Shown piece after piece: positions 8,690 to 18,676 of a stretch of DNA of 64,000 nt. Below the pieces are notes generated by a model. That model made no database searches, was not told the DNA's origin, and was given only the letters and a program-made list of their open reading frames with translations. This DNA comes from Betaproteobacteria bacterium HGW-Betaproteobacteria-16. Lineage in GTDB: Bacteria > Pseudomonadota > Gammaproteobacteria > Burkholderiales > Burkholderiaceae_C. The stretch covers positions 1 to 64,000 of the forward strand of contig PHCQ01000022.1 of assembly GCA_002840835.1 (NCBI GenBank), read 5' to 3'. Each line of letters begins with the position of its first letter. Within the stretch, counting starts at the first letter, position 1. The translations under genes and the position numbers were made by a program.

Positions 8690-9880
8690 ATGGCAAAAAA
8701 TTCTTCCTTCCTGCTGGTGGCCGTGGCGGGCATTGCACTGGCTTCCATCGGGGCCTGGTGGGTGCAGAACAGGGAAGCGCCGGATGTGGCGTCCGTACAT
8801 GCACCGGCTGGGGTAGGGGGTGGTGTGAACCCACCCGCTGCGCGCGGTGGTGCGGCTGCCGTGCCTGGCGTGGAGGTTTCGCGGGTCGCAACTGTCCGGC
8901 TGCAGGACGACGCTCAGGCAGTGGGGACGCTGCGGTCCCGGCAAAGCGTGGTGCTCCGGCCTGAGGTCAGCGGCCGCGTGGCGCGCATCGCTTTTGCCGA
9001 TGGCGCCAACGTGCGCGAAGGGCAACTGCTGGTGCAACTGGACGACACCCTGCAACGCGCGGAGCTCAGCCAGGCGCAGGCGCAGCTCTCGATCGCCAAG
9101 GCCAACCTGAACCGCAACAAGGAACTGGTGGCTGAAAACTTTGTCGCCCAACGCGTGGTTGAAGAAAGCGAAGCGAACCTGCAGGTGGCGCAGGCCCAGG
9201 TGGCGCTGGCCGAGGCGCGGCTCAAACGCATGCGCATCACGGCCCCTTTCAGCGGAACGGTGGGGCTGAGCGGTATCAACCTGGGCGCGTATGTGAAAGA
9301 TGGCGATGCACTGGTCAACCTGGAGGACACCTCGGCGCTGACCGTGGACTTCAACCTGCCTGAGCGCTACCAGAGCAGGCTGGCCACCGGGCAGTCGGTT
9401 CAGGTGCAGCTGGACGCCTTGCCAGGTGAAACCTTTGAGGCCCAGGTGCTGGCGGTGGATCCTCTCCTGGATGCCAATGGGCGTTCCATCGCTGTGCGCG
9501 CCCAGATGCCGCCGTCACGAAACGGTGCTTTGCGACCTGGCATGTTTGCCCGTGTGTTGACGGTGTTCTCGGTGGATGAAGCGGCGCTGGTGGTTCCCGA
9601 AGAGGCCATCGTGCCCCAGGCCGGCAAACAGTTCGTTTTCCGCATCGAGGAAGAAGGTGAGGGCGACGCAAAGAAAATGGTGTCGCGCCGGACCGAAGTC
9701 GAGATCGGTGTTCGTCGTGGCGCCGAAGTGCAAATTCTCAAAGGGGTTTCCGCCACCGATACCGTGGTGGTTGCCGGCCAGCAGCGCCTGCAGCGAGATG
9801 GCACGGCCGTCCGCGTGGTGGACATGACCCGTGCGGCCACAGGCGCTGCACCTGCGTCGCCAGCGGCCCCCGGCAACTGA
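8690..9880 (+). CDS. RND efflux periplasmic adaptor (membrane fusion) subunit
   Basis: 396 aa. N-terminal membrane anchor (SSFLLVAVAGIALASIGAWWV), then the lipoyl half-motifs (GRVARIAFADGANVREGQLLVQLDD) flanking a coiled-coil hairpin (about 115-180, rich in Gln/Ala/Glu), a beta-barrel domain and a membrane-proximal domain. It links the inner membrane pump encoded 33 bp downstream to an outer membrane channel. No channel gene is present, so a TolC/OprM-type protein elsewhere is presumably used. The tail is Ala/Pro-rich. The 203-bp region upstream contains TGCTACATT, a possible extended -10 element near 8617. Confidence 0.92.
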   Translation: MAKNSSFLLVAVAGIALASIGAWWVQNREAPDVASVHAPAGVGGGVNPPAARGGAAAVPGVEVSRVATVRLQDDAQAVGTLRSRQSVVLRPEVSGRVARIAFADGANVREGQLLVQLDDTLQRAELSQAQAQLSIAKANLNRNKELVAENFVAQRVVEESEANLQVAQAQVALAEARLKRMRITAPFSGTVGLSGINLGAYVKDGDALVNLEDTSALTVDFNLPERYQSRLATGQSVQVQLDALPGETFEAQVLAVDPLLDANGRSIAVRAQMPPSRNGALRPGMFARVLTVFSVDEAALVVPEEAIVPQAGKQFVFRIEEEGEGDAKKMVSRRTEVEIGVRRGAEVQILKGVSATDTVVVAGQQRLQRDGTAVRVVDMTRAATGAAPASPAAPGN

Positions 9881-9913
9881 CGCGCCCGGCCCACCGACAT
9901 CGGAGCAGCGCAC

Positions 9914-12900
9914 ATGCAATTGCCTGAAATCTCGATTCGCCGCCCGGTGTTTGCCACCGTGCTCTCGCTGCTGGTATTGCTGGTCGGCATGGTGTCCTTC
10001 GACCGGCTCACCGTGCGGGAGTATCCGCAGATTGACGAACCGACCGTGACGGTGAGCACCCGGTTGGGTGGCGCCTCCAGCGAGGTGATCGAATCCCAGG
10101 TGACCAAGGTGCTGGAAGATTCCCTGGCAGGCATCGAGGGCGTGGACATCATCACCTCGATCAGTCGCCAGGAGCAGAGCCAGATCACGGTGCGCTTCAA
10201 GCTGGAGCGCGACCCCGATTCGGCCGCCGCAGACGTGCGCGACAAGGTCAGTCGCGTGCGCCAGCGATTGCCCCAGGACGTGGATGAACCGGTGATCGCC
10301 AAGGTGGAGGCCGATGCCCAGCCGGTGATCTGGCTCGCGCTGAACTCCGACGTGATCACGCCGTTGGAACTCAGCGATCTGGCCAATCGTTTTGTCAAGC
10401 CGCGACTGCAGACGGCACCAGGTGCGGCCGATGTGCGCATCTTCGGCGAGCGTCGCTACTCGATGCGGATCTGGCTCGACCCGGACCGCATGGCAGCCTA
10501 CAACCTGACCGTGCAGGACGTGGAAGATGCCCTGCGTCGCTCCAATCTGGAGGTGCCAGCCGGACGCATCGAAAGTGCGTTGCGGGAATTCAACGTCACC
10601 GCTGCCACCGACCTGCAAACGCCGCAGCAGTTCAACGACGTGATGATTCGCAATGTGAACGGGCAGGCGATCCGGATCGGTGACGTGGCGCGCGTGCTGC
10701 AGGCACCGCAGGACGAACGCACTTCGGTCCGCTACAACGGCCGCGATGCGCTCGCACTGGGCGTCATCCGGCAGGCCACCGCCAACCCACTGGAACTCTC
10801 CGCAGGTGTGCGGGAAATGCTGCCGCGCATTGAGGAAGACCTGCCGGACGGCGTGCGCGTGGAGGTCGCCAACGACAACTCCGCCTTCATCGATCGTTCG
10901 ATCAAGGCCGTCTACACCACGATTGCCGAGGCGGTGGTGCTGGTGGCCCTGGTGATCTTCGTTTTCCTGCGCACGCTTCGCGCCTCCATCATTCCCCTGG
11001 TCACCATTCCTGTCAGTCTGATCGGTTCGTTCGCGCTCATGGCGCTGTTCGGCTTCTCGATCAACACACTCACGCTGCTGGCGCTGGTGCTGGCCATTGG
11101 TCTGGTGGTGGACGACTCGATCGTGGTGCTGGAAAACATCTACCGCCACATTGAAGAAGGCATGAAACCCTTCGAAGCGGCCATCAAGGGCGCGCGCGAG
11201 ATCGGTTTCGCCGTGGTGGCCATGACGCTCACACTGGCAGCGGTGTACGCGCCACTGGCCTTCACACCGGGGCGCACCGGGCGCCTGTTCGCCGAGTTTG
11301 CACTGGCCCTGGCGGGCGCTGTCGTCGTGTCGGGCTTCGTGGCGCTCACGCTCTCGCCCATGCTGTGTTCCAAGCTTCTGCGGCACAACCCCCAGCCTGG
11401 GCGGTTCGATGCGTTCATGGAACGCCAGCTCACCCGGGTCACGAATGGCTACGCCCGTGTTCTGGGTGCTTCACTGCAGGTGCGCTGGATCGTGGTGGGA
11501 GTGATGCTGGCCAGTGCGGTGGGCAGTTGGTGGCTGCTGGGGTCCATACGCCAGGAGCTGGCGCCCATGGAGGACCGGGGAGTGGTGCTGGCCACCATCA
11601 ACGGGCCGGACGGCGCCACGCTGGCCTACACCCGCAAGTACGCTGAGGCCATTGAACATATCGCCAGCCAGTACCCGGAATTCGAACGCGTTTTCACGAT
11701 CGTGGGCAACCCGTCGGTGGCGCAGGGCAGCGTGATTCTGCGCGGCAAGGATTGGGAGGACCGTGACCGGACCACCATGGAAATTGCCCGCGATCTTGCA
11801 CCCAAGATTGCGGCGCTCCCGGGTGTCAGTTCGTTCCCGATCACGCCACCGTCGCTGGGCCAGGGCTTTCGCGAGCGGCCCATCAACTATGTGATCGTGA
11901 CCAGCGACACCTACGAAAACCTCGCCAAGACGGTGAGGCAGTTTCAGGACAGGCTGGCGCAAAATCCCGGGTTCGTTCAGGTGGACACCGACCTTCGACT
12001 GAACAAGCCTGAGATCCGGATGGATGTGGATCGGGAGCGGGCAGCCGACATGGGTGTGGGGGTGGATGTGATTGCCCGCACGGTGGAAACCATGCTGGGG
12101 GGACGCACCGTGACGCGCTTCAAGCGCGAGGGAGAGCAGTACGACGTGGTGGTGCAGACCGTATCTGCCAACCGAAGCACGCCTGAAGACATCGATCGCC
12201 TGTTCGTGCGGGGCAGGGGCGATGCCATGATTCCGCTGGCAGCCCTGGTGACCACACGGGAGGTGGTGGTGCCACGGGAGCTCAACCACTTTGGCCAGCG
12301 CCGCAGCGCCTCCATCACGGCGAACATCTCACCCGACTATTCGCTGGGTGAGGCGCTGCAATTCATGGACCAGGTTGCAGATGAGATCCTGCCCGCAGGC
12401 TACACGACCGATCTCAATGGCCAGAGTCGGGAGTTCCGGAAGTCATCGGGCTCACTGGCCATCGTTTTTGCACTGTCGCTGCTGTTCATCTACCTGGTGC
12501 TGGCGGCCCAGTTCGAGAGCTTCGTGGATCCACTGATCATCATGCTGAGTGTGCCGCTCTCGATGCTGGGCGCCCTGCTGGCCCTCAAGTTCACGGGAGG
12601 TACGCTGAATGTGTTCAGTCAGATCGGACTGATCACCCTGGTTGGACTGATCACCAAGCACGGCATTCTGATCGTGGAGTTCGCCAACCAGATGCAGGAG
12701 CAAGGCATGGACAAGTTGCAGGCCGTGAAGCAGTCGGCTGCGCTGCGTTTGCGCCCCATTCTCATGACGACGGGCGCCATGGTGCTGGGCGCCATTCCCC
12801 TGGCACTGGCCAGCGGCGCAGGCGCAGAGAGCCGGCAGCAGATTGGCTGGGTCATTGTGGGTGGGATGAGCCTGGGAACCCTGCTGACCATTTTTGTTGT

Positions 12901-13009
12901 GCCGACCATGTACTCGTTGCTGGCACGCACCAAAAAACACCTTGATGTCAGCCCGGTGGAAGGCATCTCGCCCGATACTGGAGCCCTGCCGGCCTCAGTC
13001 GTCAAGTAG
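9914..13009 (+). CDS. RND multidrug efflux permease (AcrB/MdtB family)
   Basis: 1031 aa, normal for hydrophobe/amphiphile RND pumps. Begins LPEISIRRPVFATVLSLLVLLVGMVSF (TM1). The large periplasmic loop follows, then TM2-TM6 from about residue 335. TM4 carries the proton-relay pair in LAIGLVVDDSIVVLENIYRHIEEG. The second half repeats the plan (TM7 near 525, TM8-12 from about 850), including TLVGLITKHGILIVEFANQMQEQG. It exports drugs or toxic compounds in exchange for protons. Substrates cannot be inferred. It forms an operon with the adaptor upstream; no local repressor gene is present. Confidence 0.94.
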   Translation: MQLPEISIRRPVFATVLSLLVLLVGMVSFDRLTVREYPQIDEPTVTVSTRLGGASSEVIESQVTKVLEDSLAGIEGVDIITSISRQEQSQITVRFKLERDPDSAAADVRDKVSRVRQRLPQDVDEPVIAKVEADAQPVIWLALNSDVITPLELSDLANRFVKPRLQTAPGAADVRIFGERRYSMRIWLDPDRMAAYNLTVQDVEDALRRSNLEVPAGRIESALREFNVTAATDLQTPQQFNDVMIRNVNGQAIRIGDVARVLQAPQDERTSVRYNGRDALALGVIRQATANPLELSAGVREMLPRIEEDLPDGVRVEVANDNSAFIDRSIKAVYTTIAEAVVLVALVIFVFLRTLRASIIPLVTIPVSLIGSFALMALFGFSINTLTLLALVLAIGLVVDDSIVVLENIYRHIEEGMKPFEAAIKGAREIGFAVVAMTLTLAAVYAPLAFTPGRTGRLFAEFALALAGAVVVSGFVALTLSPMLCSKLLRHNPQPGRFDAFMERQLTRVTNGYARVLGASLQVRWIVVGVMLASAVGSWWLLGSIRQELAPMEDRGVVLATINGPDGATLAYTRKYAEAIEHIASQYPEFERVFTIVGNPSVAQGSVILRGKDWEDRDRTTMEIARDLAPKIAALPGVSSFPITPPSLGQGFRERPINYVIVTSDTYENLAKTVRQFQDRLAQNPGFVQVDTDLRLNKPEIRMDVDRERAADMGVGVDVIARTVETMLGGRTVTRFKREGEQYDVVVQTVSANRSTPEDIDRLFVRGRGDAMIPLAALVTTREVVVPRELNHFGQRRSASITANISPDYSLGEALQFMDQVADEILPAGYTTDLNGQSREFRKSSGSLAIVFALSLLFIYLVLAAQFESFVDPLIIMLSVPLSMLGALLALKFTGGTLNVFSQIGLITLVGLITKHGILIVEFANQMQEQGMDKLQAVKQSAALRLRPILMTTGAMVLGAIPLALASGAGAESRQQIGWVIVGGMSLGTLLTIFVVPTMYSLLARTKKHLDVSPVEGISPDTGALPASVVK

Positions 13010-13106
13010 CGCACAAAACTGTTGTCTCTCAACCGCAAAAGCGGCGCTTTCCCGCGCCGCGACACGAAGCTCTGCTATCGTTTGCGATTTTTTTGAGGGA
13101 TATCAA

Positions 13107-14249
13107 ATGCTGGCTTTTGCATCTTTGCGCGTCTGGGCTCGGTGGGTGGTGGCTGCAGGTGCAGTGCTGGCGATCTCCGCAGTTCAGGCACAGGACATTG
13201 TTGTCGGCCAGATTGGTCCCTTCACGGTGTTGCCAGCGCCCGATGCGCATCAGATCAACAAGGGCGCCAAGGCTTACTTTGCCCAAGTCAACGCGCGGGG
13301 TGGCGTGAACGGTCGACGCATTGCATTCTTTGAAGTGGACGACAAATACAGCCCCGATGAATTCGTCCGGCAGTTGGAACTGGCCATGCAGCGCAAACCT
13401 GTTGCACTGCTGTCCCCGGTGGGCTCTGCCACGATGCAGAAGGTGCTGCAGGACAAACTGCTCGACAAGCACGATGTGCTGATACTGAATGCCGTCCCCG
13501 GTGCGGAGGTGTTGCGAGAGCCGGGGCACGCCCGCCTGTTCCACGTGCGCGCGGGGGACCGCCAGCAGCTCGAGAAGATAGTTCAGCACGCACGGACGCT
13601 GGGCGTTTCACGTCTGCATGTGCTGCACCAGAACATACCGATTGGCACTTCGGGGCTTGAAATGGTCCAGTCGGCGGCGCAGGACGCACCGGCAATGGAA
13701 GTGGCGGCCACCGAGTCCGGGCCGGAAGAGGCCGCCATTGCGGCCGCTGCCAAGGCGGTTGCAGCGGGCAATTCGCAGAGCGTGGTCACCATCGGCTCCC
13801 CCAAATTCATGGCAGACGCGATTGCCCAGTTGCGCCGTGCCAACGTCACGCAGCAGATATTTGCCTTGTCGTATGTGCCTCCGGGCTTGATTGCCCGGCT
13901 GGCCGGCGAAGAGGCCGCCCGAGGCGTGGGCATTGCCCAGACCTATCCCAACCCCATGGGGGGCACGCTGCCCTTGCAGCGCGAGTTTGCTGCGGCCATG
14001 AAGGCACTGGACCCCTCGCTCACCCAATTCAGCGGCTTCCATCTGGAGGGTTACATCGTGGCGCGTGTGCTTGTGGAAGGCCTGCGCCGAAGTGGCTCCG
14101 ACATCCGGCCCGAAACCCTGGCGCGCGGGCTTCGTGCTGCCGGAGAGATGGACTTCGGCGGCTACCGGGTGAACTTCTCGAAGGAAAACACCGGCAGCGG
14201 CTTCGTTGATATCGGGGTGGTCACCAGCGGTGGGCGACTGCGCTACTGA
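13107..14249 (+). CDS. LivK-like ABC substrate-binding protein, orphan
   Basis: 380 aa from ATG 13107 (MLAFASLRVWARWVVAAGAVLAISAVQAQD), a Sec signal peptide with cleavage near AVQAQ; GAGGGA lies 9 nt upstream. The ORF-track start at 12894 lies inside the pump gene and is rejected. The mature protein resembles Peripla_BP_6 amino-acid binding proteins: VVGQIGPFTVLPAPDAHQINKGAKAYFAQVNARGGVNGRRIAFFEVDDKY. Such proteins bind branched-chain amino acids, amides or aromatic acids. No liv-type permease or ATPase is nearby. A GCGGCGC/GCGCCGC stem (13041-13060) separates it from the pump operon. Confidence 0.87.
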   Translation: MLAFASLRVWARWVVAAGAVLAISAVQAQDIVVGQIGPFTVLPAPDAHQINKGAKAYFAQVNARGGVNGRRIAFFEVDDKYSPDEFVRQLELAMQRKPVALLSPVGSATMQKVLQDKLLDKHDVLILNAVPGAEVLREPGHARLFHVRAGDRQQLEKIVQHARTLGVSRLHVLHQNIPIGTSGLEMVQSAAQDAPAMEVAATESGPEEAAIAAAAKAVAAGNSQSVVTIGSPKFMADAIAQLRRANVTQQIFALSYVPPGLIARLAGEEAARGVGIAQTYPNPMGGTLPLQREFAAAMKALDPSLTQFSGFHLEGYIVARVLVEGLRRSGSDIRPETLARGLRAAGEMDFGGYRVNFSKENTGSGFVDIGVVTSGGRLRY

Positions 14250-14297
14250 AAGACGTTCACGCGGCGGTGCGATACGCTGCGTTGGTGTTCAAAGGCC

Positions 14298-15647
14298 CTA
14301 GACGGCCCCCTCGAACATCATCACATCCACAGGGTCGCCCACCGCCACATTGCCCTGATGGTGGTGCAGCACGATCAGCCCATTGGCCTGGACCATCGAA
14401 CTCAAGACGCCCGAGCCCTGGTTGCCTGTCGTACGGACCTGCAGAGCGCCCTCGGCAGAGCGGAACACGATGCCACGCTGGTATTCGGTGCGACCGGGCT
14501 TCTTGCGTAAGGGCTCTACGGAATTGGCCTTCAGCATGACCGGTTCACTGGCGCTGCAACCCATGAGGCGAAGCAAAGCCGGCCGAACGAATGCCAGGAA
14601 AGTCACCATGACCGCGACCGGATTGCCTGGCAGGCCGAACAGCACGGCGGACTTGTCCCCTTCTGCGAGTCTGGTGCCGGGCTGCTGCAAGAGTGATCCA
14701 GCACCCGCCGGGAGCTGAGGCGCATCGGTTGGCATGACGATCCGGCCGACCGCCATAGGCCTGCCCGGTCGCATGGCGATGCGCCAGAAAGCCACATCAC
14801 CAAGCTTCTTCATCATGGCCTTGGTGTGGTCTGCTTCGCCCATGCTGACACCACCGCTGGTGATGATGGCATCGGCTCTGGACGCGGCGTCACGAAAAGC
14901 GGCTTCCAGCAGCACTGGGTCATCGCCGACCACACCCATGTCGATCACTTCTGCACCCATTCGGGTGAGCATGCCGAACACGGTGTAGCGGTTGCTGTCG
15001 AAGACGGCACCTTCACGAGGCTCATCGCCCAGGCTCAGGATCTCGTCGCCGGTGGAGAAATAGGCCACACGGATGCGTCTGTAGACCTTCACCGATGGCA
15101 AACCCAGGCTGGCGATCAGGCCGAGGGCGGCAGGTCCCAGCTTTTGCCCTTTGCCGAGTGCGGGTTGCCCCGCCATGAGGTCTTCTCCCAGAAGGCGCCG
15201 GTTGTCGCCAGGCTGCACCGCGTTGGCGGGCAGGGTGACGGCATCTCCCTGCAATTGAACAAATTCCAGAGGGATCACTGTGTCCAGCGCGGGCGGCATG
15301 ATCGCGCCGGTCATGATCTTCAGGCACTCGCCTGTGCCCACCGTGCCTTGCCAGGCCTTGCCTGCGAAGGCGGTGCCCACGACGCGGAGGGTCAAGTCCT
15401 TGCCTGGCGCAAGTTGGCGGCTGTCGAATGCGAAGCCGTCCATGGCCGAATTGTCATGGGGAGGCACGCTGATCGGAGAGATGACGTCTTCTGCCAGTAC
15501 CCTGTCAAGGGCATCCAGAACGTTCACCGACTCACGCTCCGCCACCGGTTCCACCAGTCTGGCGAGAAAGTCGTTGACGCGGTCGGCACTGAGTGACTGG
15601 GGGTCGTATCCCTGAAGTTCAGCCGCGATTTGATCGATCGTTTTCAT
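14298..15647 (-). CDS. moeA: Molybdopterin molybdenumtransferase
   Basis: 449 aa from ATG 15647 (MKTIDQIAAELQGYDPQSLS); upstream ORF residues overlap mobA. Inserts molybdenum into adenylylated molybdopterin. Seen: the N-terminal VLAEDVISPISVPPHDNSAMDGFAF signature, the MoCF/MogA-like domain with ITSGGVSMGEADHTKAM, and the C-terminal beta domain. An insertion of about 20 residues (LPAGAGSLLQQPGTRLAEGDK) precedes LFGLPGNPVAVMVTFLAFVRP. It is the last gene of the minus-strand group moaA-mobA-moeA, 31 bp after mobA. It converges on the binding-protein gene. Confidence 0.95.
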   Translation of the reverse strand: MKTIDQIAAELQGYDPQSLSADRVNDFLARLVEPVAERESVNVLDALDRVLAEDVISPISVPPHDNSAMDGFAFDSRQLAPGKDLTLRVVGTAFAGKAWQGTVGTGECLKIMTGAIMPPALDTVIPLEFVQLQGDAVTLPANAVQPGDNRRLLGEDLMAGQPALGKGQKLGPAALGLIASLGLPSVKVYRRIRVAYFSTGDEILSLGDEPREGAVFDSNRYTVFGMLTRMGAEVIDMGVVGDDPVLLEAAFRDAASRADAIITSGGVSMGEADHTKAMMKKLGDVAFWRIAMRPGRPMAVGRIVMPTDAPQLPAGAGSLLQQPGTRLAEGDKSAVLFGLPGNPVAVMVTFLAFVRPALLRLMGCSASEPVMLKANSVEPLRKKPGRTEYQRGIVFRSAEGALQVRTTGNQGSGVLSSMVQANGLIVLHHHQGNVAVGDPVDVMMFEGAV

Positions 15648-15678
15648 GGGGTGCGAAGCGGGTGGCGGTGAAAGGCGC

Positions 15679-16320
15679 TCAGACGCAGTCAGCCGCTCTG
15701 GGGTTTTCAAGCGCGTGCAACTCGGCCAGCGTATTGGCATTGAAGAATGCCCTGGGATCGTCGGCGGGTCGGTCAAAAGGGACCATCACGGTGCGGTGTT
15801 GCGCGGTCCAGCGATCGATCTTTCGACCGCCACCCTGGGTGAACGCCGTAAGGCTCTCCAGCAACTCGATCTTCAGCAAAGTGAAAACCGGTTGCGCGCG
15901 AAGCTGCCCGTCTTCCTCACGGGCGGCCGCCATGGCGATTTCGGTGTCGTCCTTTTCGAAGGCCTGCGCCAGTCGCACAGCCAGGTCCAGCGGGTACAAC
16001 GGGGTATCGCAGGGCACCGTCAGCAAGAAGGGCGTCTCGCAGCGCTCCAGGCCGGTCATGAATCCGGCCAACGGTCCGGCGTAGTCGTCCAGTGTGTCTG
16101 GCCACACCGGCACCCCGAACGCTTCGTAGGCAGCCAGATTGCGGTTGGCATTGATCATCTGTTCGGCCAGCAGATCGCCTTCCTGCATTTGCAGGCGCAG
16201 CAAGGTGTGCAAGGCCAAGGGGGTACCGTTGAAGTTCTGCAGCCCTTTGTCGGCTCCACCCATGCGGGAGCCGCGACCGCCAGCAAGCACGAGACCGGTG
16301 ATTTGGTGGGAATGGATCAT
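15679..16320 (-). CDS. mobA: Molybdenum cofactor guanylyltransferase
   Basis: 213 aa from ATG 16320 ([22 protein letters not shown]). Attaches GMP to molybdopterin to make the bis-MGD cofactor. The nucleotide-binding signature [16 protein letters not shown] is at about residues 12-27, and [28 protein letters not shown] holds the conserved metal-binding Asp. Length is standard. It lies between moaA (100 bp upstream) and moeA (31 bp downstream), so the molybdenum-using enzymes of this strain probably include bis-MGD enzymes such as nitrate or formate oxidoreductases (inference). Confidence 0.93.
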   Translation of the reverse strand: MIHSHQITGLVLAGGRGSRMGGADKGLQNFNGTPLALHTLLRLQMQEGDLLAEQMINANRNLAAYEAFGVPVWPDTLDDYAGPLAGFMTGLERCETPFLLTVPCDTPLYPLDLAVRLAQAFEKDDTEIAMAAAREEDGQLRAQPVFTLLKIELLESLTAFTQGGGRKIDRWTAQHRTVMVPFDRPADDPRAFFNANTLAELHALENPRAADCV

Positions 16321-16420
16321 TTCAGGGAAGACAAATGGGAGGAAGGACCACAGGCAAAAACAAGGGAGCACCCAAGGTGGGCCTCATAGCGATTCAAGGG
16401 ACCAGCGCGATGCTGTCCGC

Positions 16421-17560
16421 TCATCCGCCGATGTAGCTCATCTCGATCCGCCTGCCAGAGCCGGCAGCCGCGTCTGGTGGAAGGCTTGCTCTCAGCTCCG
16501 AGTAGCGGTCGCGCCTCGGACGCCAGATCGCTGCGATGGCCGCGGCCAATTGTTCGTCCGTGGCGGTGCCTCGAACGAGAGGTTTGAGATCGTGGCCCTG
16601 CGTGCCGAACAGGCACAGGTAGAGTTTGCCTTCGGTTGACAGGCGTGCGCGGTTGCAGTCGCTGCAGAATGCTTGTGTCACGCTGCTGATGACGCCGATT
16701 TCCCCGGCTTCGGTGGCATGTTTGCCGTGCGCATCGGCATAGCCCCAGCGCTCGGCGGTTTCACCCGGCGCTGCCGGGTCGAGCTGGACCAGCGGGAGCT
16801 CCGAGCGGATTCGGGCAATAACTTCGGCGCTGGGCATGACTTCGTCCATGCGCCAGCCATTGGTGGCTCCCACGTCCATGTATTCGATGAAGCGCAGCAC
16901 CACGCCGGAGTTCATGAAGTGGCGCGCCATGGGCAGTATTTCGTGATCGTTGGTCCCGCGCTTGACCACCATGTTGACTTTGATGGGGCCCAGGCCGGCT
17001 TGGCGTGCCGCTTCGATGCCACGAAGCACGTCTTCCACCGGGAAGTCCACGTCGTTCATGGCGCGGAAGATGGTGTCGTCCAGGCCGTCAAGGCTCACGG
17101 TCACGCGCTGCAGACCCGCTGCCTTGAGCGATGCGGCTTTGCGCTCCAGCAGCGAGCCGTTGGTGGTCAGCGTGATGTCCAGCGGATGCCCATCGACCGT
17201 GCGCAACTCGGCCAGTTGCGCGATCAGGATCTCGATGTTCTTGCGCAGCAAGGGTTCCCCGCCGGTGAGCCGGATCTTCTGCACGCCGTGTGCCACGAAC
17301 TGCCGGGCAACCCGGGTGATTTCTTCAAAGCTCAGCAGTGCGTTGTGGGGCAGGTAGGGATAGTCCTTGTCAAAGACTTCCTTGGGCATGCAGTAGCTGC
17401 AGCGGAAATTGCACCGGTCGGTGACGCTGATGCGCAGGTCCCGCAGAGGGCGCCCCAGTGCATCAATGAGCAGGCCTGTCGCAGGTTCAGATGCCGCAGG
17501 AAGTGGCACGGGAATCGCCGCCAGGCGCTGATCAACAAGAGGAATGACTCGTTCCGACAT
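16421..17560 (-). CDS. moaA: GTP 3',8-cyclase, radical SAM
   Basis: 379 aa from ATG 17560 ([13 protein letters not shown]); the in-frame residues before it are non-conserved. Catalyses the first step of molybdopterin synthesis from GTP. Radical SAM cysteines C50, C54 and C57 (CNFRCSYC) bind the first 4Fe-4S cluster. The second cluster motif is [28 protein letters not shown] and the essential C-terminal Gly-Gly (MSYIGG) are present. First gene of the moaA-mobA-moeA group. Substrate partners moaC/moaB/moaDE are not in the window. Confidence 0.96.
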   Translation of the reverse strand: MSERVIPLVDQRLAAIPVPLPAASEPATGLLIDALGRPLRDLRISVTDRCNFRCSYCMPKEVFDKDYPYLPHNALLSFEEITRVARQFVAHGVQKIRLTGGEPLLRKNIEILIAQLAELRTVDGHPLDITLTTNGSLLERKAASLKAAGLQRVTVSLDGLDDTIFRAMNDVDFPVEDVLRGIEAARQAGLGPIKVNMVVKRGTNDHEILPMARHFMNSGVVLRFIEYMDVGATNGWRMDEVMPSAEVIARIRSELPLVQLDPAAPGETAERWGYADAHGKHATEAGEIGVISSVTQAFCSDCNRARLSTEGKLYLCLFGTQGHDLKPLVRGTATDEQLAAAIAAIWRPRRDRYSELRASLPPDAAAGSGRRIEMSYIGG

Positions 17561-17675
17561 GTGACCATTATGGTGGACCCGAGACCGCATGGTGGAAGCG
17601 AGCCCAGGCGGCATGGGGTCTATCCGTGGCGGCTGCTCACGCCAAGGGCAGGGCCACGCGGTTTCAAATGGTTCG

Positions 17676-18497
17676 TCAGGCCGCTTCGACCTTTATGTAG
17701 AGCTGGGCGTTTTGTTTCAGCCAGTGGCTCGACAAGTCGCTGTTTTGCTGGTTGGGGTGAAACGCTGGTTTGAAATAGGCAAGCCAGGGTTTGAAGGTGC
17801 AACGCAGCAGCCCGTTCCTGCCGAGGAGGTGCCGACCCGCACTGCGCCAGGTGCGCCACTGCCAGAGGGTGCCATCCCGCTTCAGATTGTTTGCCGTCTG
17901 GCGCAGGGTGTCAGTCAGGAAAATGAGAGTGACCCTGCGCATCCAGCGGGTTCGCCAGTCATGGCTTCCACCCAGCCGCTGGTAGAGGTCAAACGCGGTG
18001 CATTTGTGTTCGGCTTCTTCGGCGCTGTGCCATTGCCAGAGGGCCTTCAGTCGCGGTTCACAGCCGTCAAGCAGGGTGGGGTGGGACAGCAACCACTCGG
18101 CAAACAGTGCGGTGAAATGCTCATTGGCCGCCGTGATGGCCAGGCTGTGCCTGGGATCGGTTCCCTCCAGCAGGTGCAGTCGCTTGCGGGCCCGGGGCTC
18201 CCATTCATTGACGAGGCCATGTTTTTCGATTTGGGCGTTGAACAAGGCATGAATCCGCCGGTGCGTGGCTTCCTGGCCGATGAAGCCCTTGATTTCGGTG
18301 TTGAAAGCAGCTTGTTCTGGCTCGGGCAGTTGCTTGAACCCATTGCGCACGGCATCGATGAAGAACTGTTCGCCGACGGGAAAGCTCATGGACAAGGCGT
18401 TGAACCAGGCGGTCAGGAAGGGGTCGCCATTGCACCAGTGGCGGTCGACCGGTTGTGTGAGGTCGATCAGGAGGCGGCGGACAACGAGTGCGGTCAT
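17676..18497 (-). CDS. Predicted metal-dependent hydrolase (COG3687 family)
   Basis: 273 aa from ATG 18497 ([21 protein letters not shown]). Contains the family pattern of conserved acidic and histidine residues: [27 protein letters not shown] and [18 protein letters not shown], which together look like a ferritin-like di-metal helical bundle. The biochemical role is unknown in the family. The C-terminal part has two hydrophobic stretches and many Trp residues. It is divergently arranged with a TetR repressor gene; two palindromes lie 35 bp before its start, so it is probably the repressor's target. Confidence 0.8.
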   Translation of the reverse strand: MTALVVRRLLIDLTQPVDRHWCNGDPFLTAWFNALSMSFPVGEQFFIDAVRNGFKQLPEPEQAAFNTEIKGFIGQEATHRRIHALFNAQIEKHGLVNEWEPRARKRLHLLEGTDPRHSLAITAANEHFTALFAEWLLSHPTLLDGCEPRLKALWQWHSAEEAEHKCTAFDLYQRLGGSHDWRTRWMRRVTLIFLTDTLRQTANNLKRDGTLWQWRTWRSAGRHLLGRNGLLRCTFKPWLAYFKPAFHPNQQNSDLSSHWLKQNAQLYIKVEAA

Positions 18498-18531
18498 GGA
18501 TGTGTTCAGGAGGTCGGTGAAAAACCAGCGC

Positions 18532-18549
18532 TGGTACCAGTTGGTACCA
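18532..18549. promoter_or_regulatory. Tandem TGGTACCA palindromes, candidate TetR operator
   Basis: Two perfect 8-bp palindromes TGGTACCA are separated by 2 bp, so their centres are 10 bp (one helical turn) apart; the first extends to CTGGTACCAG. The pair itself has near-perfect dyad symmetry. It sits in the 179-bp divergent region between the hydrolase and the TetR gene, 35 bp from the hydrolase start. Assignment to the adjacent TetR protein is inferred from position. Confidence 0.55.
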
Positions 18550-18676
18550 TGGCACCTTCGACTCTGACGGATGTCGCTGCGCATGTCAATCGAAAACCCG
18601 GCCAGCGGCGCATGATTGCGCAAATGTCGGTAACGGTGCTTCGCGACACATGCATGCGCCTCTACCATTTGCATGG

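Noticed and set aside
9515-11386. 623-codon minus-strand ORF opposite the RND operon
   Set aside because: Antisense shadow with composition typical of reverse-frame reading; no start signal or family pattern.
13041-13060. GCGGCGC/GCGCCGC hairpin after the RND pump gene
   Set aside because: No T-tract on the plus strand; the only T-run is on the minus side, where no gene needs a terminator. Kept only as a remark.
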